In this document: piece after piece, positions 41,132 to 49,886 of the stretch | Position numbering within the stretch: position 1 is the stretch's first letter | Layout: every line of letters starts with the position of its first letter | Assembly (NCBI GenBank): GCA_016722705.1 | Contig: JADKGN010000004.1 | Coordinates: 2,775,300 to 2,839,299, forward strand | Reading direction: 5' to 3' | DNA length: 64,000 bases | Source: Candidatus Dechloromonas phosphoritropha | GTDB lineage: Bacteria > Pseudomonadota > Gammaproteobacteria > Burkholderiales > Rhodocyclaceae | Translations under genes and position numbers: made by a program | Notes under the pieces: model-generated | Databases searched by the model: none | The model's input: the letters and a program-made list of their open reading frames with translations, nothing else | Told to the model about the DNA's origin: nothing

Positions 41132-42198
41132 CGTGCCGCCCTCTTGAAAGCGATCACATGGTCGGCATCGAGCCGGATGCCGATTTTCTCGCCGAGCGCA
41201 TGGTTGTGGTGCGACGGTACCAGCGACAGGACCTGGGCGCCGCTCTCCAGGCGCAGGGTGTAGAGGATATCAGCGCCGCGAAAGGCCTTGTGCACCACCT
41301 CGGCCTGCAGCGGACTGCGGTCGTCATGGACGATGTCATCGGGGCGGAGCAGCACGTCGACCGCGCAGCCGTCATGGCAATCGGTACAGGTTCCGCTGCA
41401 TGCGACTGGAATGTCGGAGACCAGATTGCCGAGTTCCGTCTCGACGTGGGTGCCGGCCGCGACGGTGCCAGGTAGCAGCACGCCCTGGCCGATGAAGTCG
41501 GCGACGAAACGGTTGGCCGGGCGGTGATAGAGGTTGTACGGCGTGTCCCATTGCTGGATACGCCCGCCATACATGACGCCGATCTCGTCGGCGATCGCGA
41601 AGGCTTCGTTCTGGTCGTGGGTGACGAGGATTGCGGTCGACCCCTCGCGCTTTAGAATTTCCCTGACTTCAAGCGACAGGCGTTCGCGCAGGCCGACATC
41701 GAGGTTGGAGAAGGGCTCGTCGAGCAGGATCAGTTCCGGGCGCGGCGCCAAAGCGCGGGCGAGGGCGACGCGCTGCTGCTGACCGCCGGAAAGTTCGTGC
41801 GGGAATTTGTCGCCCTGGCCATGCAGGCTGACCGTCGCCAGCAACTGGCGAACCCGGAGTTGGGCTTCTTTCTGGGGTTTGCCACCGAGACCGAAAGCGA
41901 CGTTCTGGTCAACCGTCAGATGCGGGAACAGCGCGTAATCCTGGAAGACCATGCCGACCCGCCGCTTTTCCGGCGCCACGCGGTATCCGGCCTGGCTGAC
42001 GATCTTGCCATGCAGGCGAATCTCGCCGGCGGCGATCTCCTCGAAGCCGGCAATGCAGCGCAGCAGTGTCGTCTTGCCGCATCCGGACGGGCCAAGCAGG
42101 CAGGCGATCCGGCCGCGTGCCAGACAAAAACCGACACCATCGACGACGGTATGTTTGCCATAGCGCTGAACGATGCCATTCAGTTCAAGTTGCCACAT
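41128..42198 (-). CDS. fbpC: FbpC-like ferric iron ABC transporter ATPase
   Basis: 356 residues (start MWQLELNGIVQRYGKHTVVD at 42198). Walker A GPSGCGKTT, signature LSGGQQQRVALARALAPRPE, Walker B LILLDEPFSNLD, H-loop VTHDQNEA. The C-terminal TOBE-type region contains a cysteine cluster, CSGTCTDCHDGC (C-x3-C-x2-C-x3-C), which is not a normal ABC-ATPase feature and could bind metal or an iron-sulfur centre. Divergent from fbpB across a 30-base gap with a Fur-like site. Confidence 0.92.
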   Translation of the reverse strand: MWQLELNGIVQRYGKHTVVDGVGFCLARGRIACLLGPSGCGKTTLLRCIAGFEEIAAGEIRLHGKIVSQAGYRVAPEKRRVGMVFQDYALFPHLTVDQNVAFGLGGKPQKEAQLRVRQLLATVSLHGQGDKFPHELSGGQQQRVALARALAPRPELILLDEPFSNLDVGLRERLSLEVREILKREGSTAILVTHDQNEAFAIADEIGVMYGGRIQQWDTPYNLYHRPANRFVADFIGQGVLLPGTVAAGTHVETELGNLVSDIPVACSGTCTDCHDGCAVDVLLRPDDIVHDDRSPLQAEVVHKAFRGADILYTLRLESGAQVLSLVPSHHNHALGEKIGIRLDADHVIAFKRAAR

Positions 42199-42228
42199 GG
42201 CAGTCAATTATAATTCGCATTCACCGTC
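42199..42228. promoter_or_regulatory. Fur-like site between divergent fbpC and fbpB
   Basis: The 30-base gap reads gcagtcaattataattcgca ttcaccgtc. ATTATAATTCGCATTCA resembles the hemP and DUF2325 sites, and its AT-rich core could serve promoters in both directions. Match is partial. Confidence 0.45.
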
Positions 42229-43863
42229 ATGCGTGCCGCCAAACAATTCCCGCTCATCGCTGTTGCTTTGTTCGTCGCGGTGCTGGCGGCCTTGCCGGTG
42301 GCCAGTGTCGGACTCAACATCTTCGTCGGCGGAACCAGCGCGACATGGTCGCATCTGGCGCAGACGGTGTTGCCGGAATATATCCTGAACTCGCTGTGGC
42401 TGTGCCTTGGCGTCGGGATTGGTGTCGCGCTGGTCGGCGTGGCGACCGCCTGGCTCACCGCCATGCACGATTTTCCCGGCCGGCACTTTTTCGAATGGGC
42501 GCTGGTGCTGCCGCTGGCCGTGCCAGCCTACGTGCTCGCTTACGTCTATACCGATTTCCTGCAGTTCGTCGGGCCGTTGCAGACGCTATTGCGTGAGACA
42601 TTCGAATTGAAATACGGCGACTACTGGTTTCCCGACATCCGGACGCTACCCGGCGCGATGTTGATGTTCGTCTTCGTCCTCTATCCTTATGTTTACCTGC
42701 TGGCCAGGGCGGCTTTTCTCGAACGCGCGAGCGGCATGCTCGAGGCGGCGCGAACCCTGGGCATGGGGCCGTGGCGCGCCTTCTTCGCGGTGTCGCTGCC
42801 GCTGGCGCGACCGGCGATCGTTGCCGGCGTCGCGCTGGCGCTGATGGAAACGCTGGCCGATTACGGCACGGTGGCCTATTTCGGTGTCAATACTTTCACG
42901 ACCGGCATTTACCGTGCCTGGTTTTCGTTGGGCGACCGGGTCGCGGCAGCGCAGCTGGCGGCGATGCTGCTCTCCTTCGTTCTTTTTCTGTTGATGGCCG
43001 AGCGCATCTCGCGCGGCCGGGCGCGCTACCACAACACGACCGGGCGCAATCGCCCACTGGCCGGAGCGCACCTGCGCGGATTCGCCGCCGTTCTCGCCGT
43101 CACCGCCTGTCTGCTACCGCTACTGCTCGGCTTCGTGCTGCCGGCGGTGCTGCTGCTCAAGATGGCCTTGGTCGAGGGCGACGTCCAGTTTGGCGAGCAT
43201 TTCCTGCTGCTGGCGCGCAATAGTTTTGTGCTCGCCGGAATCACCGCCCTGATCGGCGTTTTGCTGGCGTTGTTGATGGCGTATGGCGCACGCCTCTCGA
43301 AGAGCACGCTGGCGACCAGCCTCAACCGGCTGGTCGGCCTCGGCTATGCCGTACCGGGTGCGGTCATCGCGGTCGGCGTACTGATTCCGGTGACGCGCCT
43401 CGACAATTGGCTGGCCGGCCAGTGGGCGCAGTGGTTCGGCAATAACCCGGGGCTGCTGTTGACCGGCGGCATTGCCGCGCTGGTCTACGCCTATCTGGTG
43501 CGCTTTTTGGCGGTGGCGCTGCACACGGTCGAATCGAGCCTGGCCAAGATCACTCCGAATATGGACGATGCGGCACGCTGTCTGGGTCTTGGGGAGGTCG
43601 CGACGCTGCGCCGGGTGCATGCGCCCTTGTTGCGCGGCAGCCTGCTTACCGCCGGCCTGCTGGTCTTTGTCGATGTGATGAAGGAACTGCCGGCAACGCT
43701 GGTCATGCGTCCGTTCAATTTCGACACGCTGGCAACACAGGTTTATACCCTGGCTTCGGATGAACGCCTGGCCGAGGCGTCGACTGCATCGCTGGCAATC
43801 GTCGCCGTCGGCCTGTTGCCGCTGATCGCCCTGTCGCGGCAGGTTTCGCGGGCCCGAGAATAA
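42229..43863 (+). CDS. fbpB: FbpB-like ferric iron ABC transporter permease
   Basis: 544 residues, two tandem permease halves (fused type). EAA-like loops: LEAARTLGMGPWRAFFAVSL and DDAARCLGLGEVATLRRVHA. ETLADYGTVAYFGVNTFTTG is typical of iron(III) permeases. It works with FbpA (periplasmic) and FbpC (ATPase) to import Fe3+. The next gene is convergent, with a terminator between. Confidence 0.93.
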   Translation: MRAAKQFPLIAVALFVAVLAALPVASVGLNIFVGGTSATWSHLAQTVLPEYILNSLWLCLGVGIGVALVGVATAWLTAMHDFPGRHFFEWALVLPLAVPAYVLAYVYTDFLQFVGPLQTLLRETFELKYGDYWFPDIRTLPGAMLMFVFVLYPYVYLLARAAFLERASGMLEAARTLGMGPWRAFFAVSLPLARPAIVAGVALALMETLADYGTVAYFGVNTFTTGIYRAWFSLGDRVAAAQLAAMLLSFVLFLLMAERISRGRARYHNTTGRNRPLAGAHLRGFAAVLAVTACLLPLLLGFVLPAVLLLKMALVEGDVQFGEHFLLLARNSFVLAGITALIGVLLALLMAYGARLSKSTLATSLNRLVGLGYAVPGAVIAVGVLIPVTRLDNWLAGQWAQWFGNNPGLLLTGGIAALVYAYLVRFLAVALHTVESSLAKITPNMDDAARCLGLGEVATLRRVHAPLLRGSLLTAGLLVFVDVMKELPATLVMRPFNFDTLATQVYTLASDERLAEASTASLAIVAVGLLPLIALSRQVSRARE

Positions 43864-43864
43864 G

Positions 43865-43890
43865 AAAACGCCCCGGCGGCGCGGGGCGTC
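43865..43890 (-). terminator. Rho-independent terminator after fbpA
   Basis: Hairpin acgccccg gcggcg cggggcgt at 43868-43889, followed on the reverse strand by TTTTCTT. It lies between the convergent stops of fbpB and fbpA and terminates the reverse-strand transcript; on the plus strand it has no T-run. Confidence 0.75.
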
Positions 43891-43907
43891 ATGGCTGTCG
43901 CGGATGT

Positions 43908-44924
43908 TTACTTGAAACCGGCGCGATCAAAGATCATCTGCGCCTTGACCTGGTACATTGCGAGATTGCCGACCGGCAGATTGTCGGCCTTGAACTTGCC
44001 CATTTTTTCGAGCGCCGGGTTGCTCACCTTGACGCTTTCGACGACCGGCCATTCGTTGTTGCCGTCGGCGAAATAGCGTTGTGCATCGTCCGAGGCCAGG
44101 TATTCGAGGAACTTGACAGCGGCTACTTTGTGCGGCGCCGTTTTCAGCATGCCGCCGCCGGAAACATTGATATGGGTGCCGGTGGTGGCCTGGTTAGGCC
44201 AGACGATGCCGACCTTCTCAATCATTTTTATGTCTTCCGGCTTGGTCGACCGCAACAGACGGGCGACATAGTAGCTGTTGGCCAGCGCGACGCCGCATTC
44301 ACCGGCGGCGACCGCCTTGATCTGGTCCGTATCGCCGCCTTTTGGTGCGCGCGCAAAGTTGGCGACCATGCCGCGAGCCCAGGTTTCGGCCTTGGCCTCG
44401 CCTTCGTGGGCAATGATCGATGCCATCAGCGACAGATTGTAGGGGTGAGAGCCCGAGCGCGAACATAGCCGTCCCTTGAGCCGGGGGTTGGCGAGATCGC
44501 TGTAGGTCTGGATATCCTCGGCCTTGATCTCTGCCTTGTTGAAAACGATGACCCGGGCCCGCGTCGAAAAGGAAAACCAGTCGTTGGTATGCAGATGGGC
44601 GGGGATGCGCGAGTTCAGCGCTTTCGCGGCGACCGGTGCGAAGAGGCCGAGTTCATGCGCCTTGGCGAGGCGGGCGGCGTCGACCGTCAGGAACACATCA
44701 GCCGGGCTGTTGCTGCCCTCATTCTTGATACGTTCCAGCAGTTCGTCTTCCTTGCCCTCGATGCGGTTGATCTTGATCCCGGTCTGCTTCGTGAAGTTGG
44801 CGTAAAGCGCTTCGTCGATCTGATAGTGACGGGCCGAGTACAGGTTGAGCACCTTGTCATCGGCGTGAACCGCGAAGGAGAGTGCGGCAAGGGCGGTGGC
44901 GATCAGGCGGGCAATCGGCTTCAT
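43908..44924 (-). CDS. fbpA: FbpA-like ferric iron binding protein
   Basis: 338 residues, start ATG 44924. Signal peptide: MKPIARLIATALAALSFAVH then ADDKVLN. It carries the FbpA tyrosine pair (CGVALANSYYVARLLRST), YNLSLMASIIAHEGEA and the opening LNLYSARHYQIDEALYANFT of the family. It is the periplasmic Fe3+ carrier. It lies on the opposite strand from fbpB, and a Fur-like site lies upstream at 44984-45003. Confidence 0.92.
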   Translation of the reverse strand: MKPIARLIATALAALSFAVHADDKVLNLYSARHYQIDEALYANFTKQTGIKINRIEGKEDELLERIKNEGSNSPADVFLTVDAARLAKAHELGLFAPVAAKALNSRIPAHLHTNDWFSFSTRARVIVFNKAEIKAEDIQTYSDLANPRLKGRLCSRSGSHPYNLSLMASIIAHEGEAKAETWARGMVANFARAPKGGDTDQIKAVAAGECGVALANSYYVARLLRSTKPEDIKMIEKVGIVWPNQATTGTHINVSGGGMLKTAPHKVAAVKFLEYLASDDAQRYFADGNNEWPVVESVKVSNPALEKMGKFKADNLPVGNLAMYQVKAQMIFDRAGFK

Positions 44925-44983
44925 GCGGCAAACCCCGTCAAGCAAATGAGAACGGCTACCATTCTAATGCTTCGGTATTGTTA

Positions 44984-45003
44984 TGTAAATGAGAATTGTT
45001 ATT
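44984..45003 (-). promoter_or_regulatory. Fur-like site upstream of fbpA
   Basis: Plus strand gtaaatgagaattgttattg. AATGAGAATTGTTATT resembles the Fur consensus (alternating GAT/ATC-type AT-rich halves). It lies about 60 bases before the fbpA start. Confidence 0.55.
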
Positions 45004-45015
45004 GAATGGAGGTGG

Positions 45016-45040
45016 AAAAAAAGCGGCGCAAACGCCGCCT
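45016..45040 (-). terminator. Rho-independent terminator after the NlpC/P60 gene
   Basis: Reverse strand GGCGGCGTTTGCGCCGC followed by TTTTTTT; 7-base GC stem and a T-run. It begins just past the NlpC/P60 stop. Confidence 0.85.
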
Positions 45041-45046
45041 TGTTGC

Positions 45047-45553
45047 TCAGTTGCCGTCGATGATCCGCCGGGCGCCGTTGTAGCGCTTGGTCCAGTAGCT
45101 GTCTTCCATGCTCTCGACGCGAACTTCGGAACCGGTACGCGGGGCGTGCAGGAAATGGTTGTCACCGAGATAGATGCCGACGTGCGAGAAGGCGCGGCGC
45201 ATGGTGTTGAAAAACACCAGATCGCCCGGCTTGAGCTGGCTGGAATCGATGCGCTGGCCAACCTGACTCATTTCAAGCGCGGTACGCGGCAATTGCGCGC
45301 CCAGGCTGTTCTTGAACACGAGGCGGACGAATCCGCTGCAGTCGAGGCCGCTGTCTTCGTCATTGCCACCGAAACGATAGCGAACGCCGACCAGTTTCAG
45401 GCCTTGCAGGATGACGTCCTGAGCCACATTAGTATAGCGTTCGAAGAAGGTTTGCGGGTCGTCAGCCTTGCGGGCCGACTCAGTTGCCGAAGCCGTAAGG
45501 GTGACAGACGCTAGGCTTACGGCGAGAAAAAGGGGGGGGAGAATTTTAAGCAT
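45047..45553 (-). CDS. NlpC/P60 family cell-wall hydrolase
   Basis: 168 residues (start MLKILPPLFL at 45553) with a signal peptide ending near TASATES. Catalytic Cys in GLDCSGFVRLVFKNSLGAQL, catalytic His in SHVGIYLGDNHFLHAPRTGS, with PRTALEMSQVGQ and LKPGDLVFFNT between: the full NlpC/P60 pattern. Cleaves peptide stems of peptidoglycan in the periplasm. Confidence 0.93.
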   Translation of the reverse strand: MLKILPPLFLAVSLASVTLTASATESARKADDPQTFFERYTNVAQDVILQGLKLVGVRYRFGGNDEDSGLDCSGFVRLVFKNSLGAQLPRTALEMSQVGQRIDSSQLKPGDLVFFNTMRRAFSHVGIYLGDNHFLHAPRTGSEVRVESMEDSYWTKRYNGARRIIDGN

Positions 45554-45699
45554 AGCGACGAAATATATTTGAAATGCCATTGGCTGTAAAGCGAGTTTGG
45601 CGAATTAAGATGATCAAAACGCGGCGAATCCGGCTGCGGGACTATGTTCATAGCCCATAATTATGAATACAATTTGCTCTCCCGGGAGCGAGGAACGCC

Positions 45700-46695
45700 A
45701 TGCAATCCTTCAAGGCACTATTGATCGAGGAAGTTGACGGCAAAGTCGCCAGTGCCTTCGCGACACTGGAAGAGGCGGACCTCGACCTTGGCGCCGTGAC
45801 CATTCGCGTCGCCTATTCAAGTGTGAACTACAAGGATGCCCTGGCGGCGACTGGGGCTGGCAAGATCATCCGGCGCTTCCCCTGCATCGGCGGTATCGAT
45901 CTCTCGGGTACCGTCATCGAGAGCACCGACTCGCGCTTCGCGGCGGGCGATCCGGTGATTGCTACCAGTTTCGACATCGGCGTGGCACATCATGGGGGTT
46001 ATTCCGAGATTGCCCGGGTTCCTGGCGATTGGGTCGTTCCCCTCCCGGTAGGGCTGTCGCTGTTTGACGCCATGGCGCTGGGAACGGCTGGCTTCACGGC
46101 GGCGCTGGCCGTCGTGCGGATGGAGGAGAACCGGCTGGCGCCGGAAAACGGCTCGGTGATCGTCACCGGCGCGACCGGTGGTGTCGGCAGTCTGGCCGTC
46201 GATATTCTGGCCAAGCGCGGGTACCACGTCGTCGCCTTGACTGGCAAGGAGAGCGAGGCGGATTACCTGCGTGGCCTGGGTGCCGTCGAGGTGATGCCGC
46301 GCAGCAGTCTCGACCTGGCGAAAATTCGTCCGCTCGACAAGGCGCGCTGGGCTGGCGCGGTCGACAACCTGGGTGGAGACGTTCTGGCGTGGATTGCCAG
46401 TACGATGGCTCAGGGTGGGACGATCGCCAGCATTGGCCTGGCGGCGAGCATGAGTCTGAATACGACGGTCGCGCCGTTCATCCTGCGCGGGGTGTCGCTG
46501 CTCGGTATCGATTCGGGGTATATTCGAGAACCCTATCGGAGCGGGGTGTGGCAGCGCCTGGCCAGCGACATGCGACCGCCGCATCTGTCCAGGATGTCGC
46601 GCAGGATCGGTTTTGCAGATCTGCCGGCTGCTTTCAATGAATACATCGCCGGCCGTGCCAAGGGGCGGGTTGTCGTGGAGATAGGCGGAGAGTGA
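45700..46695 (+). CDS. acuI: Acrylyl-CoA reductase/YhdH-type quinone oxidoreductase
   Basis: 331 residues. YSSVNYKDALAATGAGKIIR, RRFPCIGGIDLSGTVIESTD, GTAGFTAALAVVRMEENRLA, VTGATGGVGSLAVDILAKRG (NADPH site) and GVSLLGIDSGY mark the YhdH/AcuI subgroup of zinc-free MDR enzymes. AcuI reduces acrylyl-CoA to propionyl-CoA with NADPH; propionyl-CoA ligase prpE lies 1.2 kb downstream, which fits. GAGG lies before the start. Confidence 0.92.
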   Translation: MQSFKALLIEEVDGKVASAFATLEEADLDLGAVTIRVAYSSVNYKDALAATGAGKIIRRFPCIGGIDLSGTVIESTDSRFAAGDPVIATSFDIGVAHHGGYSEIARVPGDWVVPLPVGLSLFDAMALGTAGFTAALAVVRMEENRLAPENGSVIVTGATGGVGSLAVDILAKRGYHVVALTGKESEADYLRGLGAVEVMPRSSLDLAKIRPLDKARWAGAVDNLGGDVLAWIASTMAQGGTIASIGLAASMSLNTTVAPFILRGVSLLGIDSGYIREPYRSGVWQRLASDMRPPHLSRMSRRIGFADLPAAFNEYIAGRAKGRVVVEIGGE

Positions 46696-46696
46696 G

Positions 46697-47815
46697 ATGA
46701 CGGATCCGGTCCGTATTCTGGTTGTCGATGATTCACGACTGGTGCGGATGGCGCTTGCCCGAAACCTTAAGGGAACTTTCGATGTTCACGAGGAGGGCGA
46801 CGGCGAGGCAGCCTGGCAGCAACTCTTGCTCGACCATTCGATCCGGGCCGTGATCTCCGATCTGCAAATGCCCAAGCTCGATGGTGCCGGACTGCTGCAA
46901 AGGGTCAGGGCATCCAAGCAGCGCCGCCTGCAGGAGATGCCTTTTATCGTCGTTTCCGGCGAGGAAACCGAAGAGGAGCGTGAGCGGGTACGGGTGCTGG
47001 GAGCCTCCGACTTCGTGACCAAGGGTGCCGGCAGCGCGGTGATCCTGACCCGCCTTAACAACCTGCTTGCGCTGTCGGCTGCCCGCGAGAATCTTGAAGC
47101 CGGGCGCGAGAGCATGGTTCAGGATCCGTCAACCGGCCTCTTTTCGCGCAAGTATCTGGAGCACCAGGCTTCGCAGGCGCTGTCGCACGCGGTGCGCTCG
47201 GGGATCGACCTTTGCATCATGGTTCTTGGCTTTGATGCCTTCGACCGGGTGTGCGAGCGGCTCGGGCAGGATCTGGCCGAGCGCGTCGGTGCTCGTTTTG
47301 CCAAGATGCTCGCCGGCAAGGTGCGAACCGAGGATTCGCTGGGACATTTCGGGCCCGGTCAGTTCGCCATCGTTGCCCCGGGGACTTCGCCGCCGCTGTT
47401 CACCACGTTCGCCGAGCGCGTCCGGGAAGCCGTCGAGGTCGCTCATGTCCCGGTTCAGGGGCAACCGGTTTCGCTGACCGTGAGTATTGGCGTGGCCAGC
47501 GTGCCGCTCGATAACGTGGATTCGGCGCTGGCATTGCTGGAACTTGCGGGTCGGCGGATGCGCGAAGGCATGCGGGCTGGTGGCAACCGCATCGTTGCCG
47601 GCGACGGCGGGCCGGCGAAGCCCCATCAGATAAAGGTGCAAAGAGCACTGGAACTGATCGCCGCGCGGCGCGGCGAAGTCGTGCGCCCGCATCTTGGTCA
47701 CCTTGGCGTCGAACTGTTGCCGCTGCTGCATCTGATGAATCAGGATTTGGGGTTGAATCTACCGCTGGCGGACATTGAACGCCGCTTTCGTGACCGGGCA
47801 AGCGAGAAAAAATAA
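46697..47815 (+). CDS. Response regulator with degenerate GGDEF domain
   Basis: 372 residues. Receiver domain: ILVVDDSRLVRMALARNLKG, phospho-acceptor Asp in VISDLQMPKLDGAGL, Lys in SDFVTKGAGS. After a helical linker comes a GGDEF-type domain (DPSTGLFSRKYLEHQASQAL; IDLCIMVLGFDAFDRVCERL; VSLTVSIGVASVPL). The signature loop, however, is GHFGPGQFAIV instead of GGDEF, so it cannot make cyclic di-GMP; it is presumably a signalling or binding relic. The C-terminal 60 residues are a separate helical tail. Directly after acuI (1 base). Confidence 0.88.
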   Translation: MTDPVRILVVDDSRLVRMALARNLKGTFDVHEEGDGEAAWQQLLLDHSIRAVISDLQMPKLDGAGLLQRVRASKQRRLQEMPFIVVSGEETEEERERVRVLGASDFVTKGAGSAVILTRLNNLLALSAARENLEAGRESMVQDPSTGLFSRKYLEHQASQALSHAVRSGIDLCIMVLGFDAFDRVCERLGQDLAERVGARFAKMLAGKVRTEDSLGHFGPGQFAIVAPGTSPPLFTTFAERVREAVEVAHVPVQGQPVSLTVSIGVASVPLDNVDSALALLELAGRRMREGMRAGGNRIVAGDGGPAKPHQIKVQRALELIAARRGEVVRPHLGHLGVELLPLLHLMNQDLGLNLPLADIERRFRDRASEKK

Positions 47816-47861
47816 TCCGGCATTCTTTCCATGTGCAGGAAAACAATCTAGAGGATGACAT

Positions 47862-49754
47862 ATGACGACATACAAGGAATTCCATCAATACTCCATCGAA
47901 AAGCCGGACGAATTCTGGACCGAGCAAGCCAAACTCATCGACTGGAAAGAGCCATTCACCCAAGTGTGCGATTATTCGCGCCCGCCGTTCGCCAAATGGT
48001 TCGTCGGCGGCAAGACAAATCTTTGCTACAACGCGGTTGACCGTCACGCCGCCAAGCGTCCGAACGATCGGGCGCTGATCTTTGTCTCGACCGAGACCGA
48101 CGAGGAAAAGATTTACAGCTTTGCCGAGCTGCAGCGCGAAGTCGAACGCATGGCGGCGATCTATCTGAGCCTCGGCGTCAAGCGCGGTGACCGCGTGCTG
48201 ATCTACATGCCGATGATTGCCGAGGCCTGCTTCGCGATCCTCGCGTCAGCCCGGATTGGCGCCATTCACTCAGTCGTTTTCGGCGGTTTCGCGTCCGGGT
48301 CGCTGGCGACGCGTATCGACGATGCGAAGCCGACCCTGATCGTTTCTTCCGATGCCGGCATGCGCGGCGGCAGGGCCGTGCCCTACAAGCATCTGCTTGA
48401 CGAAGGCATTGATCTGGCCGAGTACAAGCCAGCCAAGGTCCTGATGATCGACCGCGGCATCGACAAGGGCTTCAACAAGGTTGCCGGTCGTGATCAGGAC
48501 TACGCGACCCTGCGCGCCCAGTTCATGGATGCCCAGGTGCCGTGCGAGTGGATAGAATCCTCCGAGCCGTCCTATATTCTTTATACCTCCGGGACGACCG
48601 GTAAGCCCAAGGGGGTGCAGCGCGATACCGGCGGCTATGCGGTGGCTCTGGCCTCTTCGATGAAGAACATCTATTGTGGCGGCGAGGGTGAAACCTACTT
48701 CTCGACCTCGGACATCGGCTGGGTGGTTGGCCACTCCTACATCATCTACGGTCCGCTGATCGCCGGCATGGCGACAGTCATGTATGAAGGCACGCCGCTG
48801 CGTCCGGACGCCGGTATCTGGTGGCATATTATCGAGAAGTACAAGGTCAATGTCATGTTCACGGCGCCGACTGCGGCGCGCGTCCTGAAGAAGCAGGATC
48901 CGGCGTACATGCACAAATACGACCTGTCCTCGCTCAAACACATCTTCATGGCTGGCGAGCCGCTCGATCAGCCGACACACGAGTGGTTCATGACCGAGTT
49001 GCAGAAGCCGATCATCGACAACTACTGGCAGACCGAAACTGGCTGGCCGATGCTGTCCGGCGTGCCTGGTGTTGAGAAGACGCCGATCAAGTACGGTTCG
49101 CCGAGTTTCCCGGTATATGGATACAACCTGAAGATTTACCGTGAGGACGGTTCCGAGTGCGATGCGAACGAGAAGGGCATCGCCGCCGTGGTCCCGCCGC
49201 TGCCACCGGGCTGCTTGACCACCGTCTGGGGCCAGGACGACCGCTTCGTCAGCACCTATTTCACCCTGTTCAAGGAGCCGCTGGTGTACTCGTCTTTCGA
49301 CTGGGCGATCCGGGACGACGACGGTTACTTCACGATCCTTGGCCGCACCGACGACGTGATCAACGTCGCCGGCCACCGTCTCGGCACGCGTGAAATCGAG
49401 GAGGCGATCCAGAACCATCCGGCCATCGCCGAAGTCGCCGTGGTCGGTGTCGAGGACAAGTTGAAGGGCCAGATGCCGATGGCCTTCGCCGTGGTCAAGG
49501 ATAGCTCGAAGATCGCGACTCCCGAACTGACCAAGGCGCTGGAGAAGGCGGTCATGGGAACGGTCGACGGCATTCTCGGCGCCATTGCGCGTCCGGGCCG
49601 TGTCTATTTCGTGAGCGGTCTGCCCAAGACCCGTTCCGGCAAGATGCTGCGCCGTTCGCTGCAGGCGCTGGCTGAAGGCCGCGATGTCGGTGATCTGCCG
49701 ACGATCGACGATGCGTCGACGCTGGAACAGATCAAGAGGGTGCTGGACAGCTAA
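47862..49754 (+). CDS. prpE: Propionate-CoA ligase
   Basis: 630 residues. Adenylation motifs: YTSGTTGKPKGVQRDTGGYA (AMP-binding), STSDIGWVVGHSYI, DNYWQTETGWPMLSG and GRTDDVINVAGHRLGTREIE, with the catalytic acetylatable Lys in TRSGKMLRRSL. WVVGHSYIIYGPL and the spacing are of the PrpE type, more than acetyl-CoA synthetase. Activates propionate to propionyl-CoA. GAGGA precedes the start and a strong terminator follows. Confidence 0.9.
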   Translation: MTTYKEFHQYSIEKPDEFWTEQAKLIDWKEPFTQVCDYSRPPFAKWFVGGKTNLCYNAVDRHAAKRPNDRALIFVSTETDEEKIYSFAELQREVERMAAIYLSLGVKRGDRVLIYMPMIAEACFAILASARIGAIHSVVFGGFASGSLATRIDDAKPTLIVSSDAGMRGGRAVPYKHLLDEGIDLAEYKPAKVLMIDRGIDKGFNKVAGRDQDYATLRAQFMDAQVPCEWIESSEPSYILYTSGTTGKPKGVQRDTGGYAVALASSMKNIYCGGEGETYFSTSDIGWVVGHSYIIYGPLIAGMATVMYEGTPLRPDAGIWWHIIEKYKVNVMFTAPTAARVLKKQDPAYMHKYDLSSLKHIFMAGEPLDQPTHEWFMTELQKPIIDNYWQTETGWPMLSGVPGVEKTPIKYGSPSFPVYGYNLKIYREDGSECDANEKGIAAVVPPLPPGCLTTVWGQDDRFVSTYFTLFKEPLVYSSFDWAIRDDDGYFTILGRTDDVINVAGHRLGTREIEEAIQNHPAIAEVAVVGVEDKLKGQMPMAFAVVKDSSKIATPELTKALEKAVMGTVDGILGAIARPGRVYFVSGLPKTRSGKMLRRSLQALAEGRDVGDLPTIDDASTLEQIKRVLDS

Positions 49755-49778
49755 TCACGCCTGCAATTTCCTGCACGG

Positions 49779-49807
49779 ACCCGCCGGGGAAACCCGGCGG
49801 GTTTTTT
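49779..49807 (+). terminator. Rho-independent terminator after prpE
   Basis: Stem CCGCCGGG, loop gaaa, stem CCCGGCGG, then a T-run (ttttttg). It ends the prpE transcript. Confidence 0.93.
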
Positions 49808-49886
49808 GTGTTTGGGCCGTAGGAATGAGCGCCGTTGGCGAATGTTAGAATGCCGGCCAGATGCACAATTCAGTGATCGCGAGCAA

